Below are positions 1 through 7,300 of a stretch of DNA of 18,555 bases, one piece after another. A program made the position numbers and the translations under genes. The stretch is from JANWHF01 sp036276235 (lineage in GTDB: Bacteria; Planctomycetota; Phycisphaerae; Tepidisphaerales; Tepidisphaeraceae), in contig DATBDZ010000155.1 of assembly GCA_036276235.1 (NCBI GenBank), forward strand, positions 1 through 18,555. Direction: 5' to 3'. The first letter of the stretch is position 1. Each line of letters starts with the position of its first letter. The notes below the pieces were generated by a model. That model did no database searches, was not told the origin of the DNA, and worked only from the letters and a program-made list of their open reading frames with translations.

Positions 1-2
1 AG

Positions 3-1256
3 TTCGGTATTTATTCCTCGCCCGGGCCTACCACCTGCGCGCGATACGTCGCCAGCTATCAGCATGAGATGCAGGATGTCGAGCTGTATGCGCAATGGGG
101 CGTCGATTACGTGAAGTATGATTGGTGCTCATATAGCAGCATCGCGCCGTTGCGGCGCGAGGCGCTCTACGCAGCGCAGCTCGATCCGGCCGATGCGGCG
201 AAGCTGAAGGAATTGATCGACGAGCGCGCCAAGCTTCCCGGCGGCGCGCTGGGCGCTCGCCGCGGCGGACCGCCGCCAGCAGGCGCGCGTGGCGGCCCGG
301 CTTCTCAACCCGGCGCTCGCGGAGGATTTGCTCCCGGTGGTCCTGGCGCACCCGGCGGGCCTGCAACTCAACCCGGCGCTCGTCGCGGAGCGCGCGGGCC
401 AGTCGGCACCCCCGAAGAGCAGGCAAAAGTGCGGGAGCTCACCGTGCAGATTGATGCGATTCACAACAAGCTCGACGCCGACAAGCGAAAGGCGATCGAG
501 CTAAAGATCCTCCAGGAACCCTACGAGCTGTTCCATCAATGCCTCGAGAAGGCCGATCGCGACATCCTCTACAGCCTCTGCCAATACGGTGACGGCGACG
601 TCTGGAAATGGGGTGCCGACGTCGGCGGCAACTGCTGGCGCACCACCGGCGATATCCGCGCCACCTGGGCCAGTCTCTCGCGCATCGGCTTCGATCAGCA
701 GGTCGGCCACGAAGCCTACGCCCGACCCGGGCATTGGAATGACCCGGACATGCTCGAAGTCGGCAACGGCCCGCTCACGCACGACGAGATGTACACGCAC
801 TTTTCGCTCTGGTGCATTCTTTCCTCGCCGCTGTTGATCGGTTGCGACATGAGCCGCATGGACCCGCTGGTGATAAGCATCTTTTCCAATGATGACGTGC
901 TGGCCGTCAGCCAGGATTCGCTGGGTAAGCAAGGGTATCGCGTCTCGCGAAACAACGTTCCATTCACCGCACCTGCCGCCGACTCATCCGGCCGACAAGG
1001 CGCGGGACCAGCCACCAATGACGGCATCGAAGTGTGGTGCAAGCCGCTCGCCGACGGGTCAATGGCGGTTGGCCTGTTCAATCGCGGCGCCGAGGAAGCC
1101 AAAGTCGCCGCCAAATTCAGCGACCTGAAACTCACCGGCAAACAAACTGTCCGAGACCTGTGGCGGCAGAAGGATTTGGGCAGCTTCGACAACGCCTACG
1201 AAACTTCGGTGCAGCCGCACGGCGTTGTGCTGGTGCGCGTGACCGCGGCGAAGTAG
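3..1256 (+). CDS. GH27 alpha-galactosidase-like glycosidase, 5' truncated
   Basis: The reading frame is open from base 3, so the start lies before the window. Family GH27 enzymes hydrolyse alpha-galactosides with retention, usually as secreted or periplasmic proteins; the signal-peptide region is not visible here. The first residues read YSSPGPTTCA, a GH27 hallmark. DYVKYDWC follows, with the nucleophile Asp at 120-122. Next come ILYSLCQYG and CWRTTGDI, with the candidate acid/base Asp at 651-653, and then HWNDPDMLEVGNG near 732-770. The C-terminal part (about 950-1250) has the beta-sandwich-like ending typical of the family, including VWCKPLADGSMAVGLFNRG. Between the nucleophile strand and ILYSLC lies an insertion of roughly 120 residues, rich in Gly, Ala, Pro and Arg (231-413) and flanked by charged helical stretches; common GH27 enzymes have only a short loop here. 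Both catalytic Asp residues are present, so activity is plausible. The exact substrate cannot be read from the sequence. Confidence 0.9.
   Translation, partial: FGIYSSPGPTTCARYVASYQHEMQDVELYAQWGVDYVKYDWCSYSSIAPLRREALYAAQLDPADAAKLKELIDERAKLPGGALGARRGGPPPAGARGGPASQPGARGGFAPGGPGAPGGPATQPGARRGARGPVGTPEEQAKVRELTVQIDAIHNKLDADKRKAIELKILQEPYELFHQCLEKADRDILYSLCQYGDGDVWKWGADVGGNCWRTTGDIRATWASLSRIGFDQQVGHEAYARPGHWNDPDMLEVGNGPLTHDEMYTHFSLWCILSSPLLIGCDMSRMDPLVISIFSNDDVLAVSQDSLGKQGYRVSRNNVPFTAPAADSSGRQGAGPATNDGIEVWCKPLADGSMAVGLFNRGAEEAKVAAKFSDLKLTGKQTVRDLWRQKDLGSFDNAYETSVQPHGVVLVRVTAAK
231..413 (+). repeat. In-frame Gly/Ala/Pro/Arg low-complexity repeat inside the GH27 gene
   Basis: This GC-rich stretch codes for repeated GARGG, GGPA and QPGAR units. 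The 16-base string CTCAACCCGGCGCTCG occurs exactly at 304-319 and 367-382, 63 bases (21 codons) apart, so the frame is kept. It looks like local tandem duplication within a surface loop of the enzyme. Confidence 0.7.
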
Positions 1257-1381
1257 CCGGTGATCGATTCGGATGCCGGGTCCTTAAGAGCCCAGCAGTT
1301 TTCCCTTGAGCATCGACAGCGCATCACTCTCTTCGCAATCGCGCAAAAACTGCAATCAGAAAAATTTCGGAACTCTAGAGC

Positions 1382-1401
1382 CTGGCGCATCACGGCGCCA
1401 G
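1382..1401. terminator. Candidate hairpin between convergent genes
   Basis: CTGGCGC (1382-1388) and GCGCCAG (1395-1401) form a perfect 7-bp stem with a 6-base loop, in the 199-base gap between the convergent glycosidase and methyltransferase genes. No T-run follows on either strand. It is at best a weak or factor-dependent terminator. Nothing else was recognised in this gap. Confidence 0.3.
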
Positions 1402-1455
1402 CAGGAGGCCGGCGGGATATCGGGAAGCGAAGTGAGTGCGCCCTGCGCGGCTTCA

Positions 1456-2433
1456 CTACGCTGATTTTTCTCGCTCCATCACCAACAACATGTATTGGTG
1501 CTTTTTCGCAAACGCCGCGGCGTCCACATGCGATACCCCGTGCGCGGCGAAATCCTCAACGCTCAATAAGGCCTTCTGCAGGATGTGGTGTACCCCCGGC
1601 TGCTTTTTTCGAAACCGGTGGAACGCGAAGTGCATTAGCGGAAGGCCAAATCGTGTCGCCAACATGTGGACCAGCTTTAGCGTTGGCAGAACATTCTCGG
1701 TGATGTCCTGCTGATACGTTATTTTCCATCCGGTCGCGGCTAGCTTTTCAACGAATTCCCCCCAGACGTGACACGATTTCTCAGTCGAGCTTTCTCGATA
1801 AAAAAAATCGCAGGCGATCCACTTGCCGCCCGGTTTAAGCATCTTGTCCAAAAGCGGGAGCGACCGGTCGAGTTTTAAATATTGCAGTGATTCGGAGGTG
1901 ATGATCGTGCCATAGTCGCGGGTACGCTCATTCTCGGGAATCTTCTCGAACTTACTGTGGATGACGTGAACCCCAGGGTATTTGCCCAGCACGTAGCTTG
2001 CCTGCAGGCGGTCGGGGGTCAGCGCGACGGGAGTGAGGCCGCGCTCTAATAGGATTTTGCAAAGACCACCCATGCCGCATCCGACATCCAACACAGGGGA
2101 GGCCGTATCGGTCACATGTTTCAGCAGCAGATCAGCGTACCGGTTCTGGGCCCGCACGATGTCATTCAATGCCATATCCTCGGGCAGCACGTGGGGCTTG
2201 TCGAAGAATCCAAAGTGAAGGAAATCACCCGGAATCATCTCGTTGAAAAGCTTCAGCTGCGTGTCCTCCATCGAACGGCTGTCGCGCTTGCGCGTGCGAT
2301 GTAGATTGACGGCGCGCCAGAGATGGCCCGGATGGGCCGCACGGCCCAGCACTGCCTTGGCCAGGTGAGATGCCTTGAGTTTCTTCAACCAAACCTCCCG
2401 ATCCGCTCGGATTTTACAGCGCATCGCTCGCAT
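1456..2433 (-). CDS. Class I SAM-dependent methyltransferase
   Basis: The protein has 325 residues from the longest start. It is a Rossmann-fold methyltransferase of the UbiE / small-molecule MT type, which transfers a methyl group from S-adenosylmethionine. Motif I is VLDVGCGMGGL at residues 114-124. Acidic and central strands follow (VALTPDRLQASYV, then GTIITSESLQYL), and after them LDKMLKPGGKWIACDFFY, the usual post-motif III strand. The region before residue 55 is basic and not obviously part of the fold. MEDTQLKLFNEMI, with its Met at 2271-2269, is a possible alternative start giving 271 residues; no Shine-Dalgarno sequence decides between them. The stretch FNEMIPGDFLHFGFFDKP before motif I resembles the substrate-side N-terminus of methyltransferases acting on lipids or natural products, but the substrate is unknown. 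The gene is convergent with the glycosidase and divergent from the secretion block, 90 bases from the latter's first start, and is probably transcribed alone. Confidence 0.85.
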   Translation of the reverse strand: MRAMRCKIRADREVWLKKLKASHLAKAVLGRAAHPGHLWRAVNLHRTRKRDSRSMEDTQLKLFNEMIPGDFLHFGFFDKPHVLPEDMALNDIVRAQNRYADLLLKHVTDTASPVLDVGCGMGGLCKILLERGLTPVALTPDRLQASYVLGKYPGVHVIHSKFEKIPENERTRDYGTIITSESLQYLKLDRSLPLLDKMLKPGGKWIACDFFYRESSTEKSCHVWGEFVEKLAATGWKITYQQDITENVLPTLKLVHMLATRFGLPLMHFAFHRFRKKQPGVHHILQKALLSVEDFAAHGVSHVDAAAFAKKHQYMLLVMEREKSA

Positions 2434-2523
2434 TTACGATCAACAACGGATTTCACGGCGCGTCGTGTCCACATTGCACCGCGCGCGATATGATTCGTTG
2501 GTTTACCGCACCGAGGATCGCCA

Positions 2524-2796
2524 ATGTCCAAAGCCCATGTAGACCCGACCGAGCTCCGCCGATTTGCTCATGATCTGAATCGCTTCAACAATGATCTTCA
2601 AACGCTGCTGGCTGGCCTGCATGGAAAGTTGCAGGGCCTGGAAGCCAACTGGCGCGATCAGGAGCAGCGCAAGTTCACCGAGGCCTTCGAGCAGACCGTA
2701 AAAAACCTCGGCAGCTTCCTGGAAGCGTCGAATCAGCACGTGAGGTTCCTCGGAAAGAAGGCGGGGCTGATTGAGGAGTATTTGAAGCAACGTTGA
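2524..2796 (+). CDS. WXG100-like (EsxA/YukE-type) protein
   Basis: This is a 90-residue all-helical protein, within the usual 80-110 range of WXG100 type VII secretion substrates. The central Trp is at residue 43, where the hairpin turn of WXG100 proteins sits. Here the motif reads W43-R-D, not W-x-G, and F51 follows eight residues later. The N-terminal half (DPTELRRFAHDLNRFNNDL) and the C-terminal half (residues 50-85) should form the two antiparallel helices. No C-terminal YxxxD/E export signal is visible: the only Tyr is at residue 87 and has no acidic residue four places on. GAGG at 2513-2516 lies 7 bases upstream of the ATG and supports this start. It is the first gene of a plus-strand block that ends in an FtsK/EccC-type ATPase. 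It could instead be a structural partner of the motor or a chaperone, but the fold assignment is fairly secure. Confidence 0.8.
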   Translation: MSKAHVDPTELRRFAHDLNRFNNDLQTLLAGLHGKLQGLEANWRDQEQRKFTEAFEQTVKNLGSFLEASNQHVRFLGKKAGLIEEYLKQR

Positions 2797-2800
2797 TGAG

Positions 2801-2856
2801 TAGGCAGTAGGCAGAAGGCAGTAGGCAGTAGGCAGTAGGCAGAAGGCAGTTGTCAG
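2801..2856. repeat. Tandem heptamer array (T/A)AGGCAG, eight units
   Basis: Seven units of TAGGCAG or AAGGCAG plus a degenerate TTGTCAG run without spacers, starting four bases after the stop of the first WXG100-like gene. The same heptamer recurs in inverted orientation at 15857-15891 and 15988-16022. This is a simple intergenic repeat. It lacks the 25-40 base repeats and unique spacers of a CRISPR array. Confidence 0.9.
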
Positions 2857-2863
2857 AGAGGAA

Positions 2864-2959
2864 AGGCACGAAGGCACGAAGGGACGGAGGCACAAAGGGA
2901 AGAACAACCTCCGCCACAGTCCTCCCTTCGTGCCTTCGACCCTGCGTGCCTTCGTGCCT
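2864..2959. repeat. Long imperfect inverted repeat (GGCACGAAGG family), copy 1
   Basis: Arms 2864-2900 and 2923-2959 are 37 bases each and pair at 33 positions, with a 22-base loop. The element fills the gap between the first and second genes of the secretion-like block and ends 10 bases before the second gene's chosen ATG. If the block is one transcript it would form a strong RNA hairpin. It could also be a non-autonomous mobile element, but no target-site duplication is evident. Confidence 0.85.
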
Positions 2960-2969
2960 ACCGATTAAT

Positions 2970-3977
2970 ATGTCCACCCCCGCCAAAGTCGGCTCGATCG
3001 ATCATCTGCGGCAGTTTCGCGCGGCGTTGGTGAAGTTCGCCGAGTCGGCGGATGCCGCCATTGGCGATGCTGAGTCGGAAATTCAGCGCATCATCAATTG
3101 GGTTGAAAACGATCAGGCCAGTTATTGGGCCGGCCAGCATCGCAAGCGGCAGGAAGCGGTTGTCAAAGCGAAGGAAGCGCTTCGCCACAAGCAGCTTTTC
3201 AAGGATGTGACAGGCGGACGGCAAGCGACCATCGAGGAAGAGAAAGCCGTCGCGCTGGCGCTGCGGCGGGTCGCCGAGTCGGAGCAGAAAATGGCCGCCA
3301 TTAAGCGATGGAGCCGCCAGCTTGAGAAGGAATTTCAGCTCTACAAAGGCGCCGTTCAGCGCTTGCAAACCACAATCACGGCCGGCGTTCCGGTGGCGCT
3401 GGGAAAGCTCGATCGAATGACGATCGCGCTGGATCAATACGTCGCGCTGGGCGCGCCGACCGAAGTAACCAGCAGCGCCGAGCCGGCCGGCGGTGGCGCA
3501 TCAATGTCGCGCCCGGAGGCTGGCCCGCCGCGGCCGGGAGATGTTTATCGGCGTCTGCGGGAAAAGTCTCCAAATGCCGCCGCGCGCGATGCCGCGCCTG
3601 CGGGCGATCCAACGCGTGCCAACTGGCCGCTGATGATCCCACCCGGCAATCTACAAACGCTGGAAGCCGTCCCCCTGGCGCGCGAGATTCTCGATCCCAG
3701 CGCGATCGTCATTTATGCGACCGACGTCTGGACGCAATCGCGCGTTTATCTGCATCGCGTCGAGCCGGCGTTTCCTGGAGATAGCGGATGGTATATCGGA
3801 TCAATCGATGCGACGGAGACGCCGACGCTTGAAGCCGCGCGCGTGAACCAGGTGCTGACGGCGTGGCCATCGATCGCGGATTTTCTAGTGCTGCCCGCTG
3901 GAACGCTGGTCGTCATCGATAGTGCCGGAGTCGCGGCGCTTTTGAGTCGCGAGGACAACGATTTATGGCCCCGTTGA
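2970..3977 (+). CDS. Helical WXG-containing protein with C-terminal Imm33/DUF2185-like domain
   Basis: The frame opens earlier, at 2850, but those 40 extra codons only translate the repeat element, so the ATG at 2970 (MSTPAKVGSIDH) is taken as the start, giving 335 residues. Residues 1-160 are predicted helical and highly charged. W53-A54-G55 is a literal WXG tripeptide, and a coiled-coil-like stretch follows (EKAVALALRRVAESEQ, then KRWSRQLEKEFQLYKG). Residues 165-225 are a Pro/Gly/Ala linker. The C-terminal part (about 240-335) contains VYLHRVEP at 259-266, D271-S-G-W274 and later FLVLPAGT. The spacing of R-x-EP, DSGW and a final Pro-Gly-Thr resembles the Imm33/DUF2185 family linked to polymorphic toxins; this is recalled from the family pattern and was not tested. 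There is no signal peptide or membrane segment. It sits between two WXG-like genes and upstream of the ATPase, so it is probably a substrate, adaptor or chaperone of that system. Function is unproven. Confidence 0.75.
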   Translation: MSTPAKVGSIDHLRQFRAALVKFAESADAAIGDAESEIQRIINWVENDQASYWAGQHRKRQEAVVKAKEALRHKQLFKDVTGGRQATIEEEKAVALALRRVAESEQKMAAIKRWSRQLEKEFQLYKGAVQRLQTTITAGVPVALGKLDRMTIALDQYVALGAPTEVTSSAEPAGGGASMSRPEAGPPRPGDVYRRLREKSPNAAARDAAPAGDPTRANWPLMIPPGNLQTLEAVPLAREILDPSAIVIYATDVWTQSRVYLHRVEPAFPGDSGWYIGSIDATETPTLEAARVNQVLTAWPSIADFLVLPAGTLVVIDSAGVAALLSREDNDLWPR

Positions 3978-4017
3978 TGCGCCGATCAAATTACCGCAAA
4001 CCCACGAAGGGACCAAC

Positions 4018-4233
4018 ATGGGCGTCTACGAAGGCCGCGGGCAGCTTGCTCGCGGCATGAAAGATCTCAACAACCGCTGGCTCGACACCAAATCCACCTG
4101 GCAGGACGCCACCAGCGAAGCCTTCGAGCAGGAGCATCTGGTGACGCTCGAAACCGATCTCCGCCAGGCCATCACCGCGATGGAGCATATGGCGCAGATT
4201 ATCGCGCAGGTGAAGAGGGATTGCGGAACATAG
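4018..4233 (+). CDS. Short WXG-like helical protein
   Basis: This 71-residue protein has two predicted helices around W28-Q-D30, with F36 eight residues after the Trp. The first WXG100-like protein of the block shows the same W-x-D-x5-F pattern, and both read EAFEQ at that Phe. The C-terminal helix (LETDLRQAITAMEHMAQIIAQ) is amphipathic. It is shorter than classical WXG100 proteins mainly at the N-terminus. There is no YxxxD/E motif after the hairpin. AAGGGA at 4007-4012, five bases before the ATG, is a usable ribosome binding site. The gene starts 40 bases after the preceding stop and lies just before the ATPase gene. Two unequal WXG-like proteins in one locus suggest a heterodimer, as with EsxA and EsxB, but this is inference. 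Confidence 0.75.
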   Translation: MGVYEGRGQLARGMKDLNNRWLDTKSTWQDATSEAFEQEHLVTLETDLRQAITAMEHMAQIIAQVKRDCGT

Positions 4234-4234
4234 C

Positions 4235-4317
4235 GGCACGAAGGGACGAAGGCACGAAGGGCAAAAGGCCGCTGCGACACTCTCCTTTGTGCCTTCGTGC
4301 CTTCGTCCCTTCGTGCC
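4235..4317. repeat. Perfect 26-bp inverted repeat (GGCACGAAGG family), copy 2
   Basis: Arms 4235-4260 and 4292-4317 are exact reverse complements over 26 bases, with a 31-base loop. The units match copy 1 at 2864-2959. The element begins directly after the stop of the short WXG-like gene and ends about 50 bases before the ATPase start. On RNA it would form a very stable hairpin between substrate-like genes and the motor gene, where it could attenuate or process the transcript. Confidence 0.9.
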
Positions 4318-4373
4318 TGCCTCGTTGTCATTTCCCTCTCCATTCTCCTCACCACACGTTATCCTATATGTTA

Positions 4374-7300
4374 ATGCCCGACCTCACCGAGACGCAGCAA
4401 CTGGACACGACTTCTCGCGCGACTAAAGCCGTGGCGACGGATCGCGATGTGCAACGCGCGACGTTGCGCGATCTGGTGAAGCTGGCCGCCGAATGCGCGG
4501 CTACCGAATCTGAAATCGAACGACGCCTCGCTACGGAGACCGAGGAGGAACACAAGGCATATCAGCAGCTCGGGCGCGAGCTGGCTAACAAGTTCAGCAA
4601 TCTCACCGCCGAAGCGAAGCGCGCGTTCGAGCAGGCGACGGCGGCGGCGAACGAGAAGTTTGCCGCCGAGCTGGCGGCGTTGGAGGAGGCGGATTCGCAG
4701 TCGCGCGGCAAGGTCGAAACACGCCACGATCTGGCGCAGCAGGAGATCAAGAAGAAATACGATCACGCTGTCTGGCTTGCCGACAGCGTTTACGAATTTG
4801 CCCTCAATTCCGCGGCGGCGGAATTCAAACAGGCAAATGCCACCGCTGACACGCAAGCCAAATCGCTCGATGAAATCCAGGAGAAGGCGGCACAGCTTCT
4901 GGAAACCTACAAGGTCACGCTTGCGGAGAATTTCGGCGAGCAATTCACGGCCGGCGAAACTCCGGCGGCGGAAGATGGGCTGGCCGCGTTTGAAGCGGAA
5001 TCGGAAAACGCCAAACAACAATTGTCGGGCCTGACCTGGATGGTGCTGCCGCGAATGTTCGTCGGAACGATGCCGTATCTGGCGGTGATCGTTTTCAGCG
5101 CCATCGCCGCGATCATTACGCAAGTTGTTTTACAGACGACGCAGATCCAGATTAAACCCGTTGCAATTGCCGCCGGTGCGACGGCGGCGGTGACGATCAT
5201 CGTTGGCGCAATCCTCCGAGTCGTGGCGCTGCGGCAGGTTCGCGACGCGTATGGCCCGCTGCTGGGGGCGCTTGCCGCGGGTCGGCGGGCGATTGACGCT
5301 GAGCGGCGCCTGGCGCAGATGGTGCGCGAAGCCGCCGAGCAGGCCGGACGCGATCAGCGCAAGAAAGAGACCGCCCGCGCGAAGGAGAAATATCAGCCGC
5401 TGGTGAACGAGGCTTCTCAGGCGCGCAAGGATGCGCTGGCGGCGCTTCAGGCGGAATACGATCGGCAACTCGCCGAAATGGAAGCCGCGCGCGACGCCGC
5501 CGGCGCGGCCGCCGAAGCGGCGCATCAATCGCAATCAGCCGATATCGACTCGCGCAAGCAGCTTGAGACGCAGCGCGCTGGCGAGCGGCACGAGCGGCAT
5601 CTTCGCGAGTCGCGAACCAAATATGACCGCGGCCGCGCCGAGCTTTCCGATCGGCTGCGCGATGGCCTGGAAACGCTGCACATTCCGATCGCGATGGCGG
5701 CCAAGGCCGGCAGTCGATTCCCGTTTGATTGGAATGATCCGGCGTGGCGCAGCTTTTCGCCGCCGGCGGAGTTCCCGTCGCTGGTGCGGTTTGGGGAGCT
5801 GCGGGTGGATCTACAACTGATCGCCGACAGCGTCCCGCGCGCCGCCGAGACGGCGCCTTCGGGGAATGGCGATGGCCTTCCGCATCCCGTTCAATTGAAA
5901 ATGCCGCCGGCACTTTCGGTACCGGCGGCGCTCGGCTTCCCGCGGCAGGCATCGCTGCTCATCCAGACCGATCGCGATGGCCGCGCGGCGGGATTGCAAA
6001 TCCTCAAGCTGGTGATGGCGCGATTGCTCACATCCCTCCCGCCCGGCCGCGCGCGGTTTACGATGATCGATCCGGTCGGCCTGGGCGAAAACTTCGCCGG
6101 CTTTATGCACCTTGCCGATTTCGATGAAGCACTCGTCGGCGGCCGCATTTGGACCGAAAGCGAGCAGATCGAAAAGCGCCTCGCGGATCTGACCGAGCAT
6201 ATGGAGACGGTCATCCAGAAATATCTGCGCAACGAGTTTGAAACGATCGATCAATACAACGCGCAGGCGGGAGAATTGGCGGAGCCTTACCGGTTTTTGG
6301 TGATCGCGGATTTTCCGCACGCGTTTGAAGGGGAGAGCTATCGCCGACTCGCGAGCATCGCCGCCAGCGGCGCGCGGTGCGGCGTTTACACGCTCGTCTT
6401 GCGCGACACGCGGCTTCCGCTGCCGCACGGCACGCATCTGGATGAGCTGGAGCGCAACAGCGCCAACATCGTGCGCGAGGGAGATCGCTTCGTCTGGGAG
6501 GATGATGTCTTCCGGCAATTTCCGCTGGCGATCGATCCGCCGCCGTCGGAGGAATTATTGCGGCAATTGCTGGACAAAATCGGCCGCGGCGCGAAGGAGG
6601 CCAAGCGCGTCGAGTTGCCGTTTGAATCCATCGCGCCCAATGCCGAGCAGTTTTGGTCGCGTTCATCCTCTGCTGATTTGCAGGTTCCCATCGGCCGCAT
6701 GGGCGCGACGCGCTCGCAGTTGCTGCGCCTCGGCCGCGGCGTTGCGCAGCACGCGCTCATTGCCGGCAAAACCGGCTCCGGCAAATCGACTTTGCTGCAC
6801 GCGCTGGTGACGAATCTGGCGATGTGGTATTCACCGCGCGAGGTCGAGTTTTATCTGGTGGACTTCAAGAAGGGCGTCGAATTCAAGACGTACGCGACGC
6901 ACGCTCTGCCACATGCGCGAGCCATCGCCGTCGAAAGCGATCGAGAATTTGGCCTGAGCGTGTTGCAGCGGCTCGACGCCGAGCTGACGCGGCGCGGCGA
7001 ATTGTTCCGCAAGATCGGCGTGCAAGACTTGGCCGCATACCGTCAGACATCACCGGGCATACAGATGCCGCGCACGCTGCTGATCATCGACGAGTTCCAG
7101 GAGTTTTTCAGCGAGGATGACAAGCTCGCGCAGGATGCATCGATATTGCTCGATCGCCTGGTGCGGCAAGGCCGCGCGTTTGGGATTCACGTGCTGCTCG
7201 GCTCACAGACAATCGGCGGCTCATCGGGTTTGCCGCGCAGCACGATCGGCCAGATGGCGGTCCGCATCGCGCTGCAAACCAGCGAAGCCGATTCGCAGTT

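Noticed and set aside
1260..1703. Plus-strand ORF of 147 residues
   Set aside because: Overlaps the 3' end of the methyltransferase gene on the other strand and has no motif.
2489..2494. TATGAT as a promoter -10 box upstream of the first WXG100-like gene
   Set aside because: No matching -35 element at 16-18 bases; planctomycete promoter rules are not clear enough to call it.
2801..2856. CRISPR-like array
   Set aside because: Units are 7 bases with no spacers, and no cas genes are present.
2850..2969. N-terminal extension of the Imm33-like fusion protein
   Set aside because: It translates the inverted repeat (Arg/Lys/Cys/Pro-rich, no motif); the ATG at 2970 begins the conserved-looking sequence.
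4221..4367. N-terminal extension of the ATPase gene overlapping the short WXG-like gene
   Set aside because: It also translates repeat DNA; ATGs at 4368 and 4374 lie just before the coiled-coil sequence.
4371..5123. Minus-strand ORF of 250 residues under the ATPase gene
   Set aside because: It is a shadow of the plus-strand coding sequence: Arg/Leu-rich, no domain, fully inside a gene with clear motifs.
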